Source: Phocaeicola coprocola DSM 17136
Lineage (GTDB): Bacteria > Bacteroidota > Bacteroidia > Bacteroidales > Bacteroidaceae
Reading direction: 5' to 3'
Length of the DNA: 64,000 nt
Assembly: GCF_000154845.1 (NCBI RefSeq)
Contig: NZ_DS981509.1
Span: forward strand, 121,392 to 185,391
Below, one piece after another: positions 43,537 through 52,784 of this stretch. Position numbers and translations under genes: made by a program. The notes under the pieces were generated by a model, which was not told where the DNA came from, made no database searches, and was given only the letters and a program-made list of their open reading frames with translations. Each line of letters starts with the position of its first letter. The first letter of the stretch is position 1.

Positions 43537-44211
43537 ATGAAAAGGTTGTTTTTATTCATAGCTTTATTTGCCACGGTGTGGGAAATGAAAGCACAAAGTA
43601 TCGGTGCCCCGTTTAGATGGGAAACTACATTGGGATTGAATGTTTCTGATCTTGGAGGTTTAGGTTCTCGTACAGGATTTCATATCGGAGCAAGATTTGA
43701 GATTCCCATTTTCGCAATGAATGAAAAGACATATATAAATGCAGGAACAATTTTGTCTTTAAAAGGCTGTTCTCAAGATCATAGAATTTTGGGAAGTATA
43801 AAAACAAATCCTTATTATTTGGATATCCCTATTCATTTCGGCTATAGACATTCCATCACGAGAAAAGTTTCAGTATTCGCCGAAGCCGGTCCATACTTCA
43901 GTATTGGCCTATTCGGCAAACACAAGATAGAACAAATATCAGCTACAGCAGATGGAGGCAGTGACCCCAATATCGTAAAAGAAGACTATACAGAGAATGT
44001 ATTCGGCAGTAATGGACTAAAACGCTTCGACTTTGGATTAGGATTCAGAATAGGAGCAGAACTACAAAAAAGATATTCTGTATCTTTAGGATATGACTGG
44101 GGATTAATAGACGAATATACCTCCGATACAGATAAAAATAATACAAGCATTTATGAAACACCTACTTTAAGAAATAGAAATCTAACAATTTCCTTAAGCT
44201 ATAAATTCTAA
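43537..44211 (+). CDS. Outer-membrane beta-barrel protein (PorT-like/OmpA-type small barrel)
   Basis: This 224-aa protein has signal peptide MKRLFLFIALFATVWEMKA. Alternating amphipathic strands (GFHIGARFEIPIF, YINAGTILSLKG, YYLDIPIHFGYRHS, VSVFAEAGPYFSIGLFG, RFDFGLGFRIGAEL, YSVSLGYDWGLID) end in the C-terminal signature NLTISLSYKF with terminal Phe, typical of outer-membrane barrels. It fits the outer-membrane protein beta-barrel (PorT-like) domain; no substrate can be inferred. It is convergent with the PepSY-like gene and shares a bidirectional terminator with it. Confidence 0.82.
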   Translation: MKRLFLFIALFATVWEMKAQSIGAPFRWETTLGLNVSDLGGLGSRTGFHIGARFEIPIFAMNEKTYINAGTILSLKGCSQDHRILGSIKTNPYYLDIPIHFGYRHSITRKVSVFAEAGPYFSIGLFGKHKIEQISATADGGSDPNIVKEDYTENVFGSNGLKRFDFGLGFRIGAELQKRYSVSLGYDWGLIDEYTSDTDKNNTSIYETPTLRNRNLTISLSYKF

Positions 44212-44252
44212 TAAAATATCAGCCCCAAAAACTCTGGAATCGGAACATATTA

Positions 44253-44289
44253 AAAATGCCCCCAAAAGTTAAACTTTTGGGGGCATTTT
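44253..44289. terminator. Bidirectional terminator between barrel and PepSY-like genes
   Basis: AAAATGCCCCCAAAAGT and ACTTTTGGGGGCATTTT form a 17-bp stem with a 3-base loop and A/T runs on both sides, serving both convergent genes. Confidence 0.9.
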
Positions 44290-44298
44290 CTTTAGAAA

Positions 44299-44736
44299 TT
44301 AATCGTCTATATCTACAACTTGATATTTACTGTCAAAGGTTATTTCCCAGCGAGTAGAAAGCTTCACTTCATATCCTTTATCTTTTCGCTCTATCTGTAT
44401 TATTTTTCCATCCGGATAGTTATTTTTCAAGAAAGTCCGGATAGGTTCTGGAACAATGGCAGAAGGAACTTCTGATTTCGTACATTTAACTTCGGTCCAA
44501 TCACCTGACTTGTTAAACTCCAATTTTTCTCCATTAGTAAAAATTACGTCATAACTTTTATTTAAAAGACCTGACTCCATCTTAGCCAAAGCGATTTTAT
44601 GGTTTTTAAAATAAGTGGTTATTAAAGTCTGTGCTTTCGTCGGTAATTGTCCTACATGAATTGGCTTATCGTTGTCTGCCCACAACATTGTCTGTATAGA
44701 AAAAAGACATACAAGTAAAAAAACTAACTTTTTCAT
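44299..44736 (-). CDS. PepSY-like periplasmic protein
   Basis: This 145-aa protein has signal peptide MKKLVFLLVCLFSIQTMLWA. Two PepSY-like repeats follow: LPTKAQTLITTYFKNHKIALAKME with YDVIFTNGEKLEFNKSGDW, and VPEPIRTFLKNNYPDGKIIQIERKD with YEVKLSTRWEITFDSKYQVVDID. Such putative beta-lactamase-inhibitor-like proteins are often encoded beside two-component systems in Bacteroides. Here the histidine kinase gene ends 105 bases upstream on the same strand. The role, possibly in sensing or modulating the kinase, is inference. Confidence 0.85.
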   Translation of the reverse strand: MKKLVFLLVCLFSIQTMLWADNDKPIHVGQLPTKAQTLITTYFKNHKIALAKMESGLLNKSYDVIFTNGEKLEFNKSGDWTEVKCTKSEVPSAIVPEPIRTFLKNNYPDGKIIQIERKDKGYEVKLSTRWEITFDSKYQVVDIDD

Positions 44737-44841
44737 ATCGATCTGCTTTTTAGTGTTATTTTATCAAATTCTCATTATCGTATTGCAAAGATGCAAAAGG
44801 AATCTGAAAAGAAATTGAAATCAAAAAGGATATTTCTCTTT

Positions 44842-46122
44842 TTATTCTGAATTCTGCTTACTTATCGTAAAGATATGTCTGTTTTCTACATAAGTATAAT
44901 CAATCTTCAAATGATTCGCTTTACAGATAGAATCCACTAAAGCCAGTCCAAGCCCTGTTGATCCTTCTTTTTTCTGACCTTGATAAAAGCGCTCAAAAAT
45001 ACGCTCCCTATCCAATGGCTTTTCTCCAGTATTGCTTATTTCAAAAGTATTTGCAGTGATTTTTATATATATAAACCCACCATCTATATTATGTACAAAA
45101 GAATTTTTCAGCAGATTTGTCACTAATACAGAAACCAATGAATCATTCATCTCAACACAAAATGAAGAGTCTGTTGTTACTGTAACCGTAATGTTACGAT
45201 AAGCATATACCTCCTTATAGTCGTCCAAATAATGAGCAAGAATATCATTCAGACAAACAGAACGTGTATCTACAAACTGCCCGTTCTCTATTTTACACAG
45301 CAGTAACAAAGAACGATTCATACGAGTCAGATTTTCCAGTGTCTGATGAGTCTTTATCAATTCATTCAGTTGATGTTCAGTCAAAGTCTCATCCTCCATC
45401 AGCATTTCCAATCGATTACGACAAATGGCAAGAGGAGTCTGCATCTCGTGGGAAGCGTTACCTATAAATGTCTTTTGCTGCTCAAAAAGTTTCTCACCTC
45501 GCTCGGCAAATGCCATGGTTGCCGCATTCAGCTTACGAAACTCCGTAATTTTAGTAGTATTCTCCAATGGCTCATTTTTCTTTCCCAGCTGACTAGTATC
45601 CAGCCATTTGAGCAATACGTACAATGGCTTCATATTTTTACGGAATACCCATATATTAATTGATAGAATAATCAGCAACAACAAAACATATAAAAAGATA
45701 ATCCAGCCTAAGATAGCTCTAAGCAAATCAAGCTTTTCAATAGTTGGCGTATAAACGACCAACTCCATATAGCGTTCATCTTCCGTTCGGAAAATTGTTA
45801 TCAAAACGCGAGCCGGCTCTGTTTCACTCTTTTCTGTGATAAATACCATCTCATCACGATACGTAATCTGAGGATGAGAAGCTGCATATGATTCGCTCAC
45901 TTCATATAAATAATATTGATTATTCGAACCGTTACTGGCTGTTGGCATATCCTCTCCAGACAGAGCACGAATTATAAGTCCTTCCGAATAATCTTCAAGC
46001 GTATCATCTACCTCATCGTTCACTTCCTCTACGACTGCCATATAAAAAAATCCAGCCCATACCGTCAGAACAACGATCAATGCTAAAGAGATACGCCACA
46101 GAACTAAATGAAAGAGTTTCAT
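44842..46122 (-). CDS. Two-component sensor histidine kinase
   Basis: This is a 426-aa inner-membrane sensor. TM1 lies at about 9-30 (WRISLALIVVLTVWAGFFYMAV), a small periplasmic domain at about 31-133, and TM2 at about 134-160. HisKA has the phosphoacceptor His225 in GNASHEMQTP. HATPase has VTNLLKNSFVHN, FEISNTGEKPLDRERIF and GSTGLGLALVDSI. The start overlaps the response regulator stop by four bases. The ligand is unknown; the linked PepSY-like protein and barrel suggest envelope sensing. Confidence 0.94.
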   Translation of the reverse strand: MKLFHLVLWRISLALIVVLTVWAGFFYMAVVEEVNDEVDDTLEDYSEGLIIRALSGEDMPTASNGSNNQYYLYEVSESYAASHPQITYRDEMVFITEKSETEPARVLITIFRTEDERYMELVVYTPTIEKLDLLRAILGWIIFLYVLLLLIILSINIWVFRKNMKPLYVLLKWLDTSQLGKKNEPLENTTKITEFRKLNAATMAFAERGEKLFEQQKTFIGNASHEMQTPLAICRNRLEMLMEDETLTEHQLNELIKTHQTLENLTRMNRSLLLLCKIENGQFVDTRSVCLNDILAHYLDDYKEVYAYRNITVTVTTDSSFCVEMNDSLVSVLVTNLLKNSFVHNIDGGFIYIKITANTFEISNTGEKPLDRERIFERFYQGQKKEGSTGLGLALVDSICKANHLKIDYTYVENRHIFTISKQNSE

Positions 46123-46796
46123 TCTACAACAAATTTATATCCAAAACCATAAACTGATTTCAACTCGGGAGTAGCTCCTGCATCTTTCAAACGTTTACGA
46201 AGATTTTTTATCTGAGCATATATAAAATCAAAATTATCAACCTGATCGATATGATCTCCCCACACAGATTCGGCCAGCGTATTTTTATTTACCAACCTGC
46301 CAGGACGCGACATAAAATAATTCAATATATCATACTCTTTCCGGTTTAGTTCAATTTCTTTTCCTTGAACCATAACACGAAAATCATCAGGGAAAAGTTC
46401 AACATTTCCTACTTGTAATTTGCGTTCCCCTTCACGTAACTTACGACGGAGCAAACTCTTAATACGTGCATGAAGTTCTGCCAGATGGAATGGTTTGGGC
46501 AAATAATCATCTGCACCTAAATCCAGACCATTTACCTTATCCTCTAAAGAGGCTTTAGCTGAAAGAATGATAACGTTTGTATGTTTTCCTAGTGCATGAA
46601 GTTCTGCCAACAAATCAAGTCCGTTTCCATCCGGAAGCATTATATCAAGCAAAATACAATCGTAGTCATAATCCTCAATTTTCTGTAATGCAGTACGGTA
46701 ATCAGGAGCTTGGGATACCACATATCTTTCTTTCTCAAGAGAATGAGTTGTTATTTCTCTTAAATCGTTATCGTCTTCTACTATTAATATTTTCAT
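46119..46796 (-). CDS. OmpR-family response regulator
   Basis: This is a 225-aa regulator. The receiver domain begins MKILIVEDDNDLRE, with acidic residues 8-9, phospho-acceptor Asp51 in CILLDIMLPDGNG and Lys in LPKPFHL. The C-terminal winged HTH has LNRKEYDILNYFMSRPGRLVNK, SVWGDHIDQVDNFDFIYAQIKNLRKRL and VYGFGYKFV. It is first in the operon with the kinase, driven by a good promoter 20-50 bases upstream. Confidence 0.95.
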   Translation of the reverse strand: MKILIVEDDNDLREITTHSLEKERYVVSQAPDYRTALQKIEDYDYDCILLDIMLPDGNGLDLLAELHALGKHTNVIILSAKASLEDKVNGLDLGADDYLPKPFHLAELHARIKSLLRRKLREGERKLQVGNVELFPDDFRVMVQGKEIELNRKEYDILNYFMSRPGRLVNKNTLAESVWGDHIDQVDNFDFIYAQIKNLRKRLKDAGATPELKSVYGFGYKFVVE

Positions 46797-46815
46797 AAAT
46801 AATTAGTTTTTACGG

Positions 46816-46845
46816 CAAAAATAAGACTTTAAGAGATATATGCAA
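46816..46845 (-). promoter_or_regulatory. Promoter of the two-component operon
   Basis: On the minus strand TTG (46845-46843), a 19-base spacer and TATTTTTG (46823-46816) fit the Bacteroides promoter. The -7 lies 20 bases from the start codon. Confidence 0.65.
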
Positions 46846-46881
46846 GTAAATCATTTACCTAAATCTGAAAATATCGACAAA

Positions 46882-46930
46882 TAAAAAAGCATGTCTTCAT
46901 CCCATAAAAAAACAGAATAAAAACATGCTT
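46882..46930 (-). terminator. Terminator after the NigD-like gene
   Basis: aagcatgt and acatgctt (46887-46894 and 46923-46930) form an 8-bp stem with a 28-base loop; on the minus strand it is followed by ttttat. Moderate strength. Confidence 0.5.
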
Positions 46931-46949
46931 CCTCTATAAGAGATATAAT

Positions 46950-47687
46950 TTACTCTACTTCCAATCTGGCTATAGAATGCAATTCTTTTGCATCGTCAGG
47001 AGTCGGCTCATTCATATTTTCAAAACTTAGAATTCTCTCTCCGTAATATGCCTCATTAATCTTCAATTTAATGCCTTTTGCCTCTTCAAGCGGAAGAGTA
47101 TTCAAGTTATAGCATACAACTCCAACACTAGGATTGAAAACATCTAATGTATCACCATAGGTATTATAGCGATATTCTAAATGTATGTATCCGTCATCTG
47201 CAATATCCGGCTCTCCTGCTTTCTTTACCAAACTAACTCGATGTTTATGAGTAGTAGGTAACTTTTGGTTAAAAATAACATTCAGATAACCTCCTGCAAT
47301 CCACATATTTTCCAAATAAGCCGGATGATCTGCAAATTCTTCTTCATTCTCATCTGTTAATTCCTCAACAGATTTTGTTAGAAATGGATATATCCGTTCA
47401 GGTTTTATACCGACATCATAACCATAATAGTTATCGAACAACGGATTAAAAACAAGAAAAGCACGCTGTCCTTCTACAAGAGAATAGTTCCAGACAGCAT
47501 TAGCAGCAGGATACATTGTTCCCCAAGTGTCACCTGTGAAACTGTATACTCCTTCTCCTTCAACCCGTATAGTTACCCAGTCATTAGCTATATCACCAAT
47601 GGAATATCCTTCATCGTCATCACAGGATTGTAGCAATCCGGCAAAAACAAAGAATGCAGCTATCCAATATTTTTTCAATTTCTTCAT
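46950..47687 (-). CDS. NigD-like lipoprotein
   Basis: This 245-aa lipoprotein has signal MKKLKKYWIAAFFVFAGLLQSC and lipobox LQSC (Cys22), followed by an acidic DDDE stretch that could favour surface export in Bacteroidetes. The body (NDWVTIRVEGEGVYSF, AYLENMWIAGGYLNVIFNQKL, THKHRVSLVKK, YIHLEYRYNTYGDTLDVFNPSVGVVCYNL) follows the NigD-like N- and C-terminal domain pattern. NigD was first named for an immunity protein linked to a Bacteroides bacteriocin, but no bacteriocin gene is seen here and the real role is unknown. Confidence 0.85.
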   Translation of the reverse strand: MKKLKKYWIAAFFVFAGLLQSCDDDEGYSIGDIANDWVTIRVEGEGVYSFTGDTWGTMYPAANAVWNYSLVEGQRAFLVFNPLFDNYYGYDVGIKPERIYPFLTKSVEELTDENEEEFADHPAYLENMWIAGGYLNVIFNQKLPTTHKHRVSLVKKAGEPDIADDGYIHLEYRYNTYGDTLDVFNPSVGVVCYNLNTLPLEEAKGIKLKINEAYYGERILSFENMNEPTPDDAKELHSIARLEVE

Positions 47688-47750
47688 AGATAAATCTTTT
47701 TGTTTCTATTATTAGAAATTAAAAAACACGAGAATACTGCATGTATTAAT

Positions 47751-47786
47751 AAAAATTAAGAGGCTGTGAAAAATTCCACAGCCTCT
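47751..47786 (-). terminator. Intrinsic terminator of the glycogen operon
   Basis: agaggctgtg and cacagcctct form a 10-bp stem with an 8-base loop; on the minus strand TAATTTTT follows. It lies 27 bases after the glycogen phosphorylase stop. Confidence 0.85.
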
Positions 47787-47812
47787 CATATTAAGAAATA
47801 AAATAAGTCATT

Positions 47813-50380
47813 TTATTCATTGAACCAACGAACATAGCAGAAGTCCTGACGATATGGCAATTCTGGATGTTTAGGGAACATACGGTAAGCAACTTTAAAG
47901 CTTCCTGCATTAGACAAGCTATGAGTTACCTGGAACGTATATAAATCACCTTCACGTTTAACCATTTCCATAGGAGCAACGCAATAAATGTATTCTTTTC
48001 CTTCTACATTTGTATAAGTTACTACCATTTCAATGCCGATAGCATCGTTCAGTCCCTTTTCGTCAACTACGCATGTAATAGTGTAATCTTTACCGCTTTC
48101 TACATTGCCTTGACGAAGTTCTGCACACTTATCCATTGATACGATCTGGATAGAATCCCATTTTTCAGCTACTTCTTCTTTCCATTTAGCTATTTCCTTA
48201 ACCTTAGCATAGTTATTTTCAGCTAAAGCATGGAAACGCTTAGCTTCTTTACCATAGAACTTGCTGAAATAGTCATCCAACTGACGCTTCATTGTATAGT
48301 GAGGAGCAATCTGTGCGATAGAGTTCTTGATAGTCTTAACCCAACCTTCAGAATATCCCTTCTTGTTACGAGCATAATACAATGGCAGGATTTCTGTTTC
48401 AAGGATACTATAGATAGTTGCAGCATCCAACTTATCTTGATATTCCTGATTCTGATAAGTACGTTTTTCAGTCAAAGCCCAACCAGCACCTTCACGATAG
48501 CCTTCAAGCCACCATCCATCAAGAACAGAGAAGTTTACTACACCATTCATCAAAGCCTTTTCACCAGAAGTACCAGATGCTTCCAATGGACGAGTCGGAG
48601 TATTCATCCAAATATCAACACCAGAAACAAGGCGACGTGCCAGCTTCATATCATAATTTTCGAGGAAGATAATCTTACCCAAGAATTCAGGACGCTGAGA
48701 AATTTCTACAATTTTCTTAATCAATCCTTGTCCTGCGCCATCGTGCGGGTGAGCTTTTCCTGCAAACAGGAACTGTACTGGATAGTCAGGATTATTGACA
48801 ATCTTAGACAAACGATCCAAATCAGTAAACAGCAAATGTGCACGTTTATAAGTTGCGAAACGACGAGCAAAACCGATCAACAATGCATTCGGATTAATCT
48901 TATCCATCAATGATACAACACGAGAAGGATCACCCTGGTTCTTCAACCATGTATCACGGAACTGATTACGAATATAATTGATCAGTTTATTCTTCAGTGC
49001 TATACGAGTTTTCCAAACCTCTTCATCAGGTACACTGTAGATTTTCTCCCAGATTTGCGGATTTGACTGATCCTTCAAGAAGTTTTTATCAAAATATTTA
49101 GCATACAACTGTTTCCATTCAGAAGCGCACCAAGTTGGGAAGTGAACACCATTAGTTACATAACCAACATGATTTTCTTCTGGGAAATAGCCTTTCCAAA
49201 TACCAGAGAACATTTCCTGAGAAACTTTTCCGTGCAACCAGCTTACACCGTTTACTTCCTGGCAAGTATTACATGCAAATGTAGACATGCAGAAGCGTTC
49301 ATTGTGATCACCCGGATTAATACGTCCCAAGTCCATCAAGTCATCCCAAGAGATACCCATACGTTGAGGGTAACCTCCCATATATTTACCAAACAGACCT
49401 TCATCGAAATAGTCGTGACCTGCAGGAACCGGAGTATGAACTGTATACAAAGAAGATGCACGAACAACTTCCAGTGCTTCATTGAATGACATTCCGCCTT
49501 CTACATAATCACACAAACGCTGAACATTACACAAAGCAGCATGTCCTTCATTGCAATGATATACATCCTTTTTGATATCCAGCTTCTTCAACAGCAAAAC
49601 GCCACCGATACCTAACAAGATTTCTTGCTTCAAACGGTTTTCCCAGTCCCCACCATAAAGCTGATAAGTAATAGGACGGTCAAATTCACTATTCATTTCA
49701 TTATCTGTATCCAACAAATACAAAGGAACACGACCGACATTTACTCTCCATACATAAGCGTGTACATAATAGTTCAGGTATGGAAGATCAAGTACCATAG
49801 GATGACCATCTTCATCTGTTACACGTTCCAATGGCAAGCTACCAAAGTTTTGTGCTTCATAATTAGCGATCTGCTGACCATCCATAGACAAACTCTGGCT
49901 AAAATAGCCATAACGATACAAGAATCCGATACCGCACATGTCTACGTTACTATCTGATGCTTCTTTCAGATAATCACCAGCCAAGATACCCAAACCTCCA
50001 GAATAGATCTTCAATACGTGAGTCAGACCATATTCCATACAGAAATAAGCTACAGAAGGACGAGAAGAATCTGGCTTCTCGTTCATGTATGCTTCAAACT
50101 TACTATAAATATCATTAATTTTCTTCAGGACATTGCTATCTGCAGACAAAGCCTCCAATTTTTCGTAGCTTAAACGTTCCAGTAAAGCGACCGGGTTCTG
50201 TCCAACAACCTGCCATAATTCAGGATCCAGTTCTCTGAACATTTCAGTTGCCTCATCATTCCATGCCCACCAAATATTACGAGCCATTTTTCCCAGCATT
50301 TTCAATGGCTCGGGAATACGAGATTTTACATTTACTTCTCTCCACACCGGAGCGTTAGCATAATTCGTTTTGACTTTCAT
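47813..50380 (-). CDS. glgP: Alpha-glucan (glycogen) phosphorylase
   Basis: This 855-aa GT35 enzyme phosphorolyses alpha-1,4-glucan to glucose-1-phosphate. An N-terminal DUF3417-like region ([22 protein letters not shown]) is followed by [38 protein letters not shown] [12 protein letters not shown], and the PLP-lysine motif [14 protein letters not shown] (Lys about 608) with [13 protein letters not shown]-terminal extension (about 720-855) is beyond the catalytic core. It follows the glycogen synthase gene by 29 bases in the same operon, so synthesis and breakdown are co-encoded. Confidence 0.95.
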   Translation of the reverse strand: MKVKTNYANAPVWREVNVKSRIPEPLKMLGKMARNIWWAWNDEATEMFRELDPELWQVVGQNPVALLERLSYEKLEALSADSNVLKKINDIYSKFEAYMNEKPDSSRPSVAYFCMEYGLTHVLKIYSGGLGILAGDYLKEASDSNVDMCGIGFLYRYGYFSQSLSMDGQQIANYEAQNFGSLPLERVTDEDGHPMVLDLPYLNYYVHAYVWRVNVGRVPLYLLDTDNEMNSEFDRPITYQLYGGDWENRLKQEILLGIGGVLLLKKLDIKKDVYHCNEGHAALCNVQRLCDYVEGGMSFNEALEVVRASSLYTVHTPVPAGHDYFDEGLFGKYMGGYPQRMGISWDDLMDLGRINPGDHNERFCMSTFACNTCQEVNGVSWLHGKVSQEMFSGIWKGYFPEENHVGYVTNGVHFPTWCASEWKQLYAKYFDKNFLKDQSNPQIWEKIYSVPDEEVWKTRIALKNKLINYIRNQFRDTWLKNQGDPSRVVSLMDKINPNALLIGFARRFATYKRAHLLFTDLDRLSKIVNNPDYPVQFLFAGKAHPHDGAGQGLIKKIVEISQRPEFLGKIIFLENYDMKLARRLVSGVDIWMNTPTRPLEASGTSGEKALMNGVVNFSVLDGWWLEGYREGAGWALTEKRTYQNQEYQDKLDAATIYSILETEILPLYYARNKKGYSEGWVKTIKNSIAQIAPHYTMKRQLDDYFSKFYGKEAKRFHALAENNYAKVKEIAKWKEEVAEKWDSIQIVSMDKCAELRQGNVESGKDYTITCVVDEKGLNDAIGIEMVVTYTNVEGKEYIYCVAPMEMVKREGDLYTFQVTHSLSNAGSFKVAYRMFPKHPELPYRQDFCYVRWFNE

Positions 50381-50409
50381 ATTGTTTAAAATTAGTATAA
50401 GAATTCAAG

Positions 50410-52080
50410 TTAATTTAAAGAAAGACGCTTGGCGGCATTACGCAAAGCAATGTCGTAAGCTTCATAATAGTACTGTATAAAATGTTTCCACAGTGCCTTT
50501 TCAGCAATATTTGCCGCATTCTTCCGTATTTTATTGATTTCTGTACTTGTCAATGATGAGAATTCAGAAATTGTATCTTTTATAGTATCTGCAACTTCCG
50601 AATAATTATAATCTGTACGATGGATAACCTTTACTCCATCCTGTAAAGTGGCATTCTTACCTGTCAAAGAGTTAACCCACAATCCAAACCCAGCCAAATC
50701 TGTCGTAATCGTAGGTACTTTAAATGCAATACTCTCCAATGGAGTGTATCCCCATGGTTCGTAGTATGATGGATATACACTTAAATCAGTTCCTATCAAC
50801 AAATCATAATAAAGTTCATTTAATATGCCATCTTTTCCATCCAAATAGCAAGGCACAAATACAACCTTCACCTTTGTATCAACAGAATTTGACATATTAA
50901 GATACTTCAACATATCCAGAACTTGATCATGACTCATATTATGTAACCAATGAGTAATGAAAGGACATTCTAATGGAGTATCATAATCTTTACCACTATC
51001 CAAACGTTCGCGTAAATCCTCACGAACCTCACCTACCCATCCAGGGACATTGATGAAAGCCAGTACGTCTTTTTTCAGATTCTTATCACGAGTTAATCTG
51101 TTAAGAGCCTCCAGATAAACGTTTATTCCTTTATTCTTAAACTCATATCGTCCACTTGTTCCGATAATCATCGTATCATCATCAAGTTGAGTGCCCATTA
51201 ATTTATTTGCCATATTCAATAATACAGCACGTGCATGTTTACGTTTCCGAGTAAATGCTGCACCTTTAGGAACAAAATCATCTTCAAAGCCATTCATCAG
51301 AACTACATCCGCAGATTTATTCAATAATTCACAACATTCATGATTCGTAATTTCACTTACTGTTGTAAAACAGTCCACATGATGTGCAGTCTGCTTTTCA
51401 ATAGAATGTTTTGACTCCATATTAAGCTCCTGAGCCATCTGATCGCCATTATAAGCAAATAAATAATCGTAAAGAGGTTTATTATTTCCGGCAATCGAAC
51501 GTCCGATAGAAGTTGCATGAGTAGTAAAAATTGTTGCTATTTCAGGAACGGCTTTCTGTATATACAAAGCTCCCAATCCAGTCATCCACTCATGTGCTTG
51601 ATAAACGACCTTATCACTAGCAGTCAAATTATAACGATAATAGCTTTCTACAACTTTCCCTGCAGCGTAAGAAAACATGGAAGCTTCATCATAGTCTCCA
51701 TAAGCGTGAAGCGAATCTACTTGAAAATCAATCCATGCCTGAGTATAAATATCATTCTTTTGAGTATAAAACGGAGTAAAATCGACTAAAATAGCAATAG
51801 GATTTCCCGGTATATTCCAACGTCCTATACGTATTTTTAAGTCATCTTTTTCTAAAGCATGCTTACGCCATGCTTGTAACATTTTTACATCTTCGGTAAA
51901 CAAAGGATTCTCTTTCCCTAGCCAAACATCCGGACCAATAAAGAAAATCCGGTCGGGAAATACACCCTGAAGGGTTTTTGCCCTCGTAGAAAGTACGGTA
52001 TAAATACCTCCTACTTTATTGCACACCTCCCAACTCGATTCGAAAATGTAATCAGGTGTTAATAGCTGTTTCATCATCAT
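50410..52080 (-). CDS. Glycogen synthase, GT3 (eukaryote-like) type
   Basis: The protein is 556 aa. The N-terminus YIFESSWEVCNKVGGIYTVLSTRA, then VYQAHEWMTGLGALYIQ, TIFTTHATSIGRSIAG, CFTTVSEITNHECCELL and LMNGFEDDFV match the GT3 glycogen synthases known from animals and fungi, rather than bacterial GlgA (GT5) with its KTGGLGDV start. The C-terminal YPSYYEPWGYTPLESIAF contains the ExxxxxE catalytic region. The donor is UDP-glucose in the eukaryotic family; in Bacteroides this is inference. It is the first gene of the glycogen operon. Two additional Met codons follow the first, so the exact start is uncertain by two residues. Confidence 0.9.
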   Translation of the reverse strand: MMMKQLLTPDYIFESSWEVCNKVGGIYTVLSTRAKTLQGVFPDRIFFIGPDVWLGKENPLFTEDVKMLQAWRKHALEKDDLKIRIGRWNIPGNPIAILVDFTPFYTQKNDIYTQAWIDFQVDSLHAYGDYDEASMFSYAAGKVVESYYRYNLTASDKVVYQAHEWMTGLGALYIQKAVPEIATIFTTHATSIGRSIAGNNKPLYDYLFAYNGDQMAQELNMESKHSIEKQTAHHVDCFTTVSEITNHECCELLNKSADVVLMNGFEDDFVPKGAAFTRKRKHARAVLLNMANKLMGTQLDDDTMIIGTSGRYEFKNKGINVYLEALNRLTRDKNLKKDVLAFINVPGWVGEVREDLRERLDSGKDYDTPLECPFITHWLHNMSHDQVLDMLKYLNMSNSVDTKVKVVFVPCYLDGKDGILNELYYDLLIGTDLSVYPSYYEPWGYTPLESIAFKVPTITTDLAGFGLWVNSLTGKNATLQDGVKVIHRTDYNYSEVADTIKDTISEFSSLTSTEINKIRKNAANIAEKALWKHFIQYYYEAYDIALRNAAKRLSLN

Positions 52081-52175
52081 CTTTAATATTTTCTAAATCA
52101 GGCACGAATTTACAAAAAACATTTAATTGGGCGAAGAAATAAAAGTTTTTTATTCCTTTTTCATATCCTACAGAC

Positions 52176-52214
52176 AAAAAAATACCTTGGTATTATTCAG
52201 TAACACCAAGGTAT
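52176..52214 (-). terminator. Intrinsic terminator of the V-ATPase operon
   Basis: ATACCTTGGT and ACCAAGGTAT form a 10-bp stem with a 13-base loop; on the minus strand TTTTTT follows. It lies 64 bases after the proteolipid gene. Confidence 0.85.
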
Positions 52215-52278
52215 CTTATGAAAATATCAGGAATTTCTCTTAAAATAATCTGATATTAAGCCGTTTTCATTCGCACAA

Positions 52279-52770
<492 letters not shown>

Positions 52771-52784
52771 TTACTTTAATTTTA

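Noticed and set aside
46950..47687. Bacteriocin immunity system
   Set aside because: Only a NigD-like lipoprotein is present; no bacteriocin, processing or export gene accompanies it.
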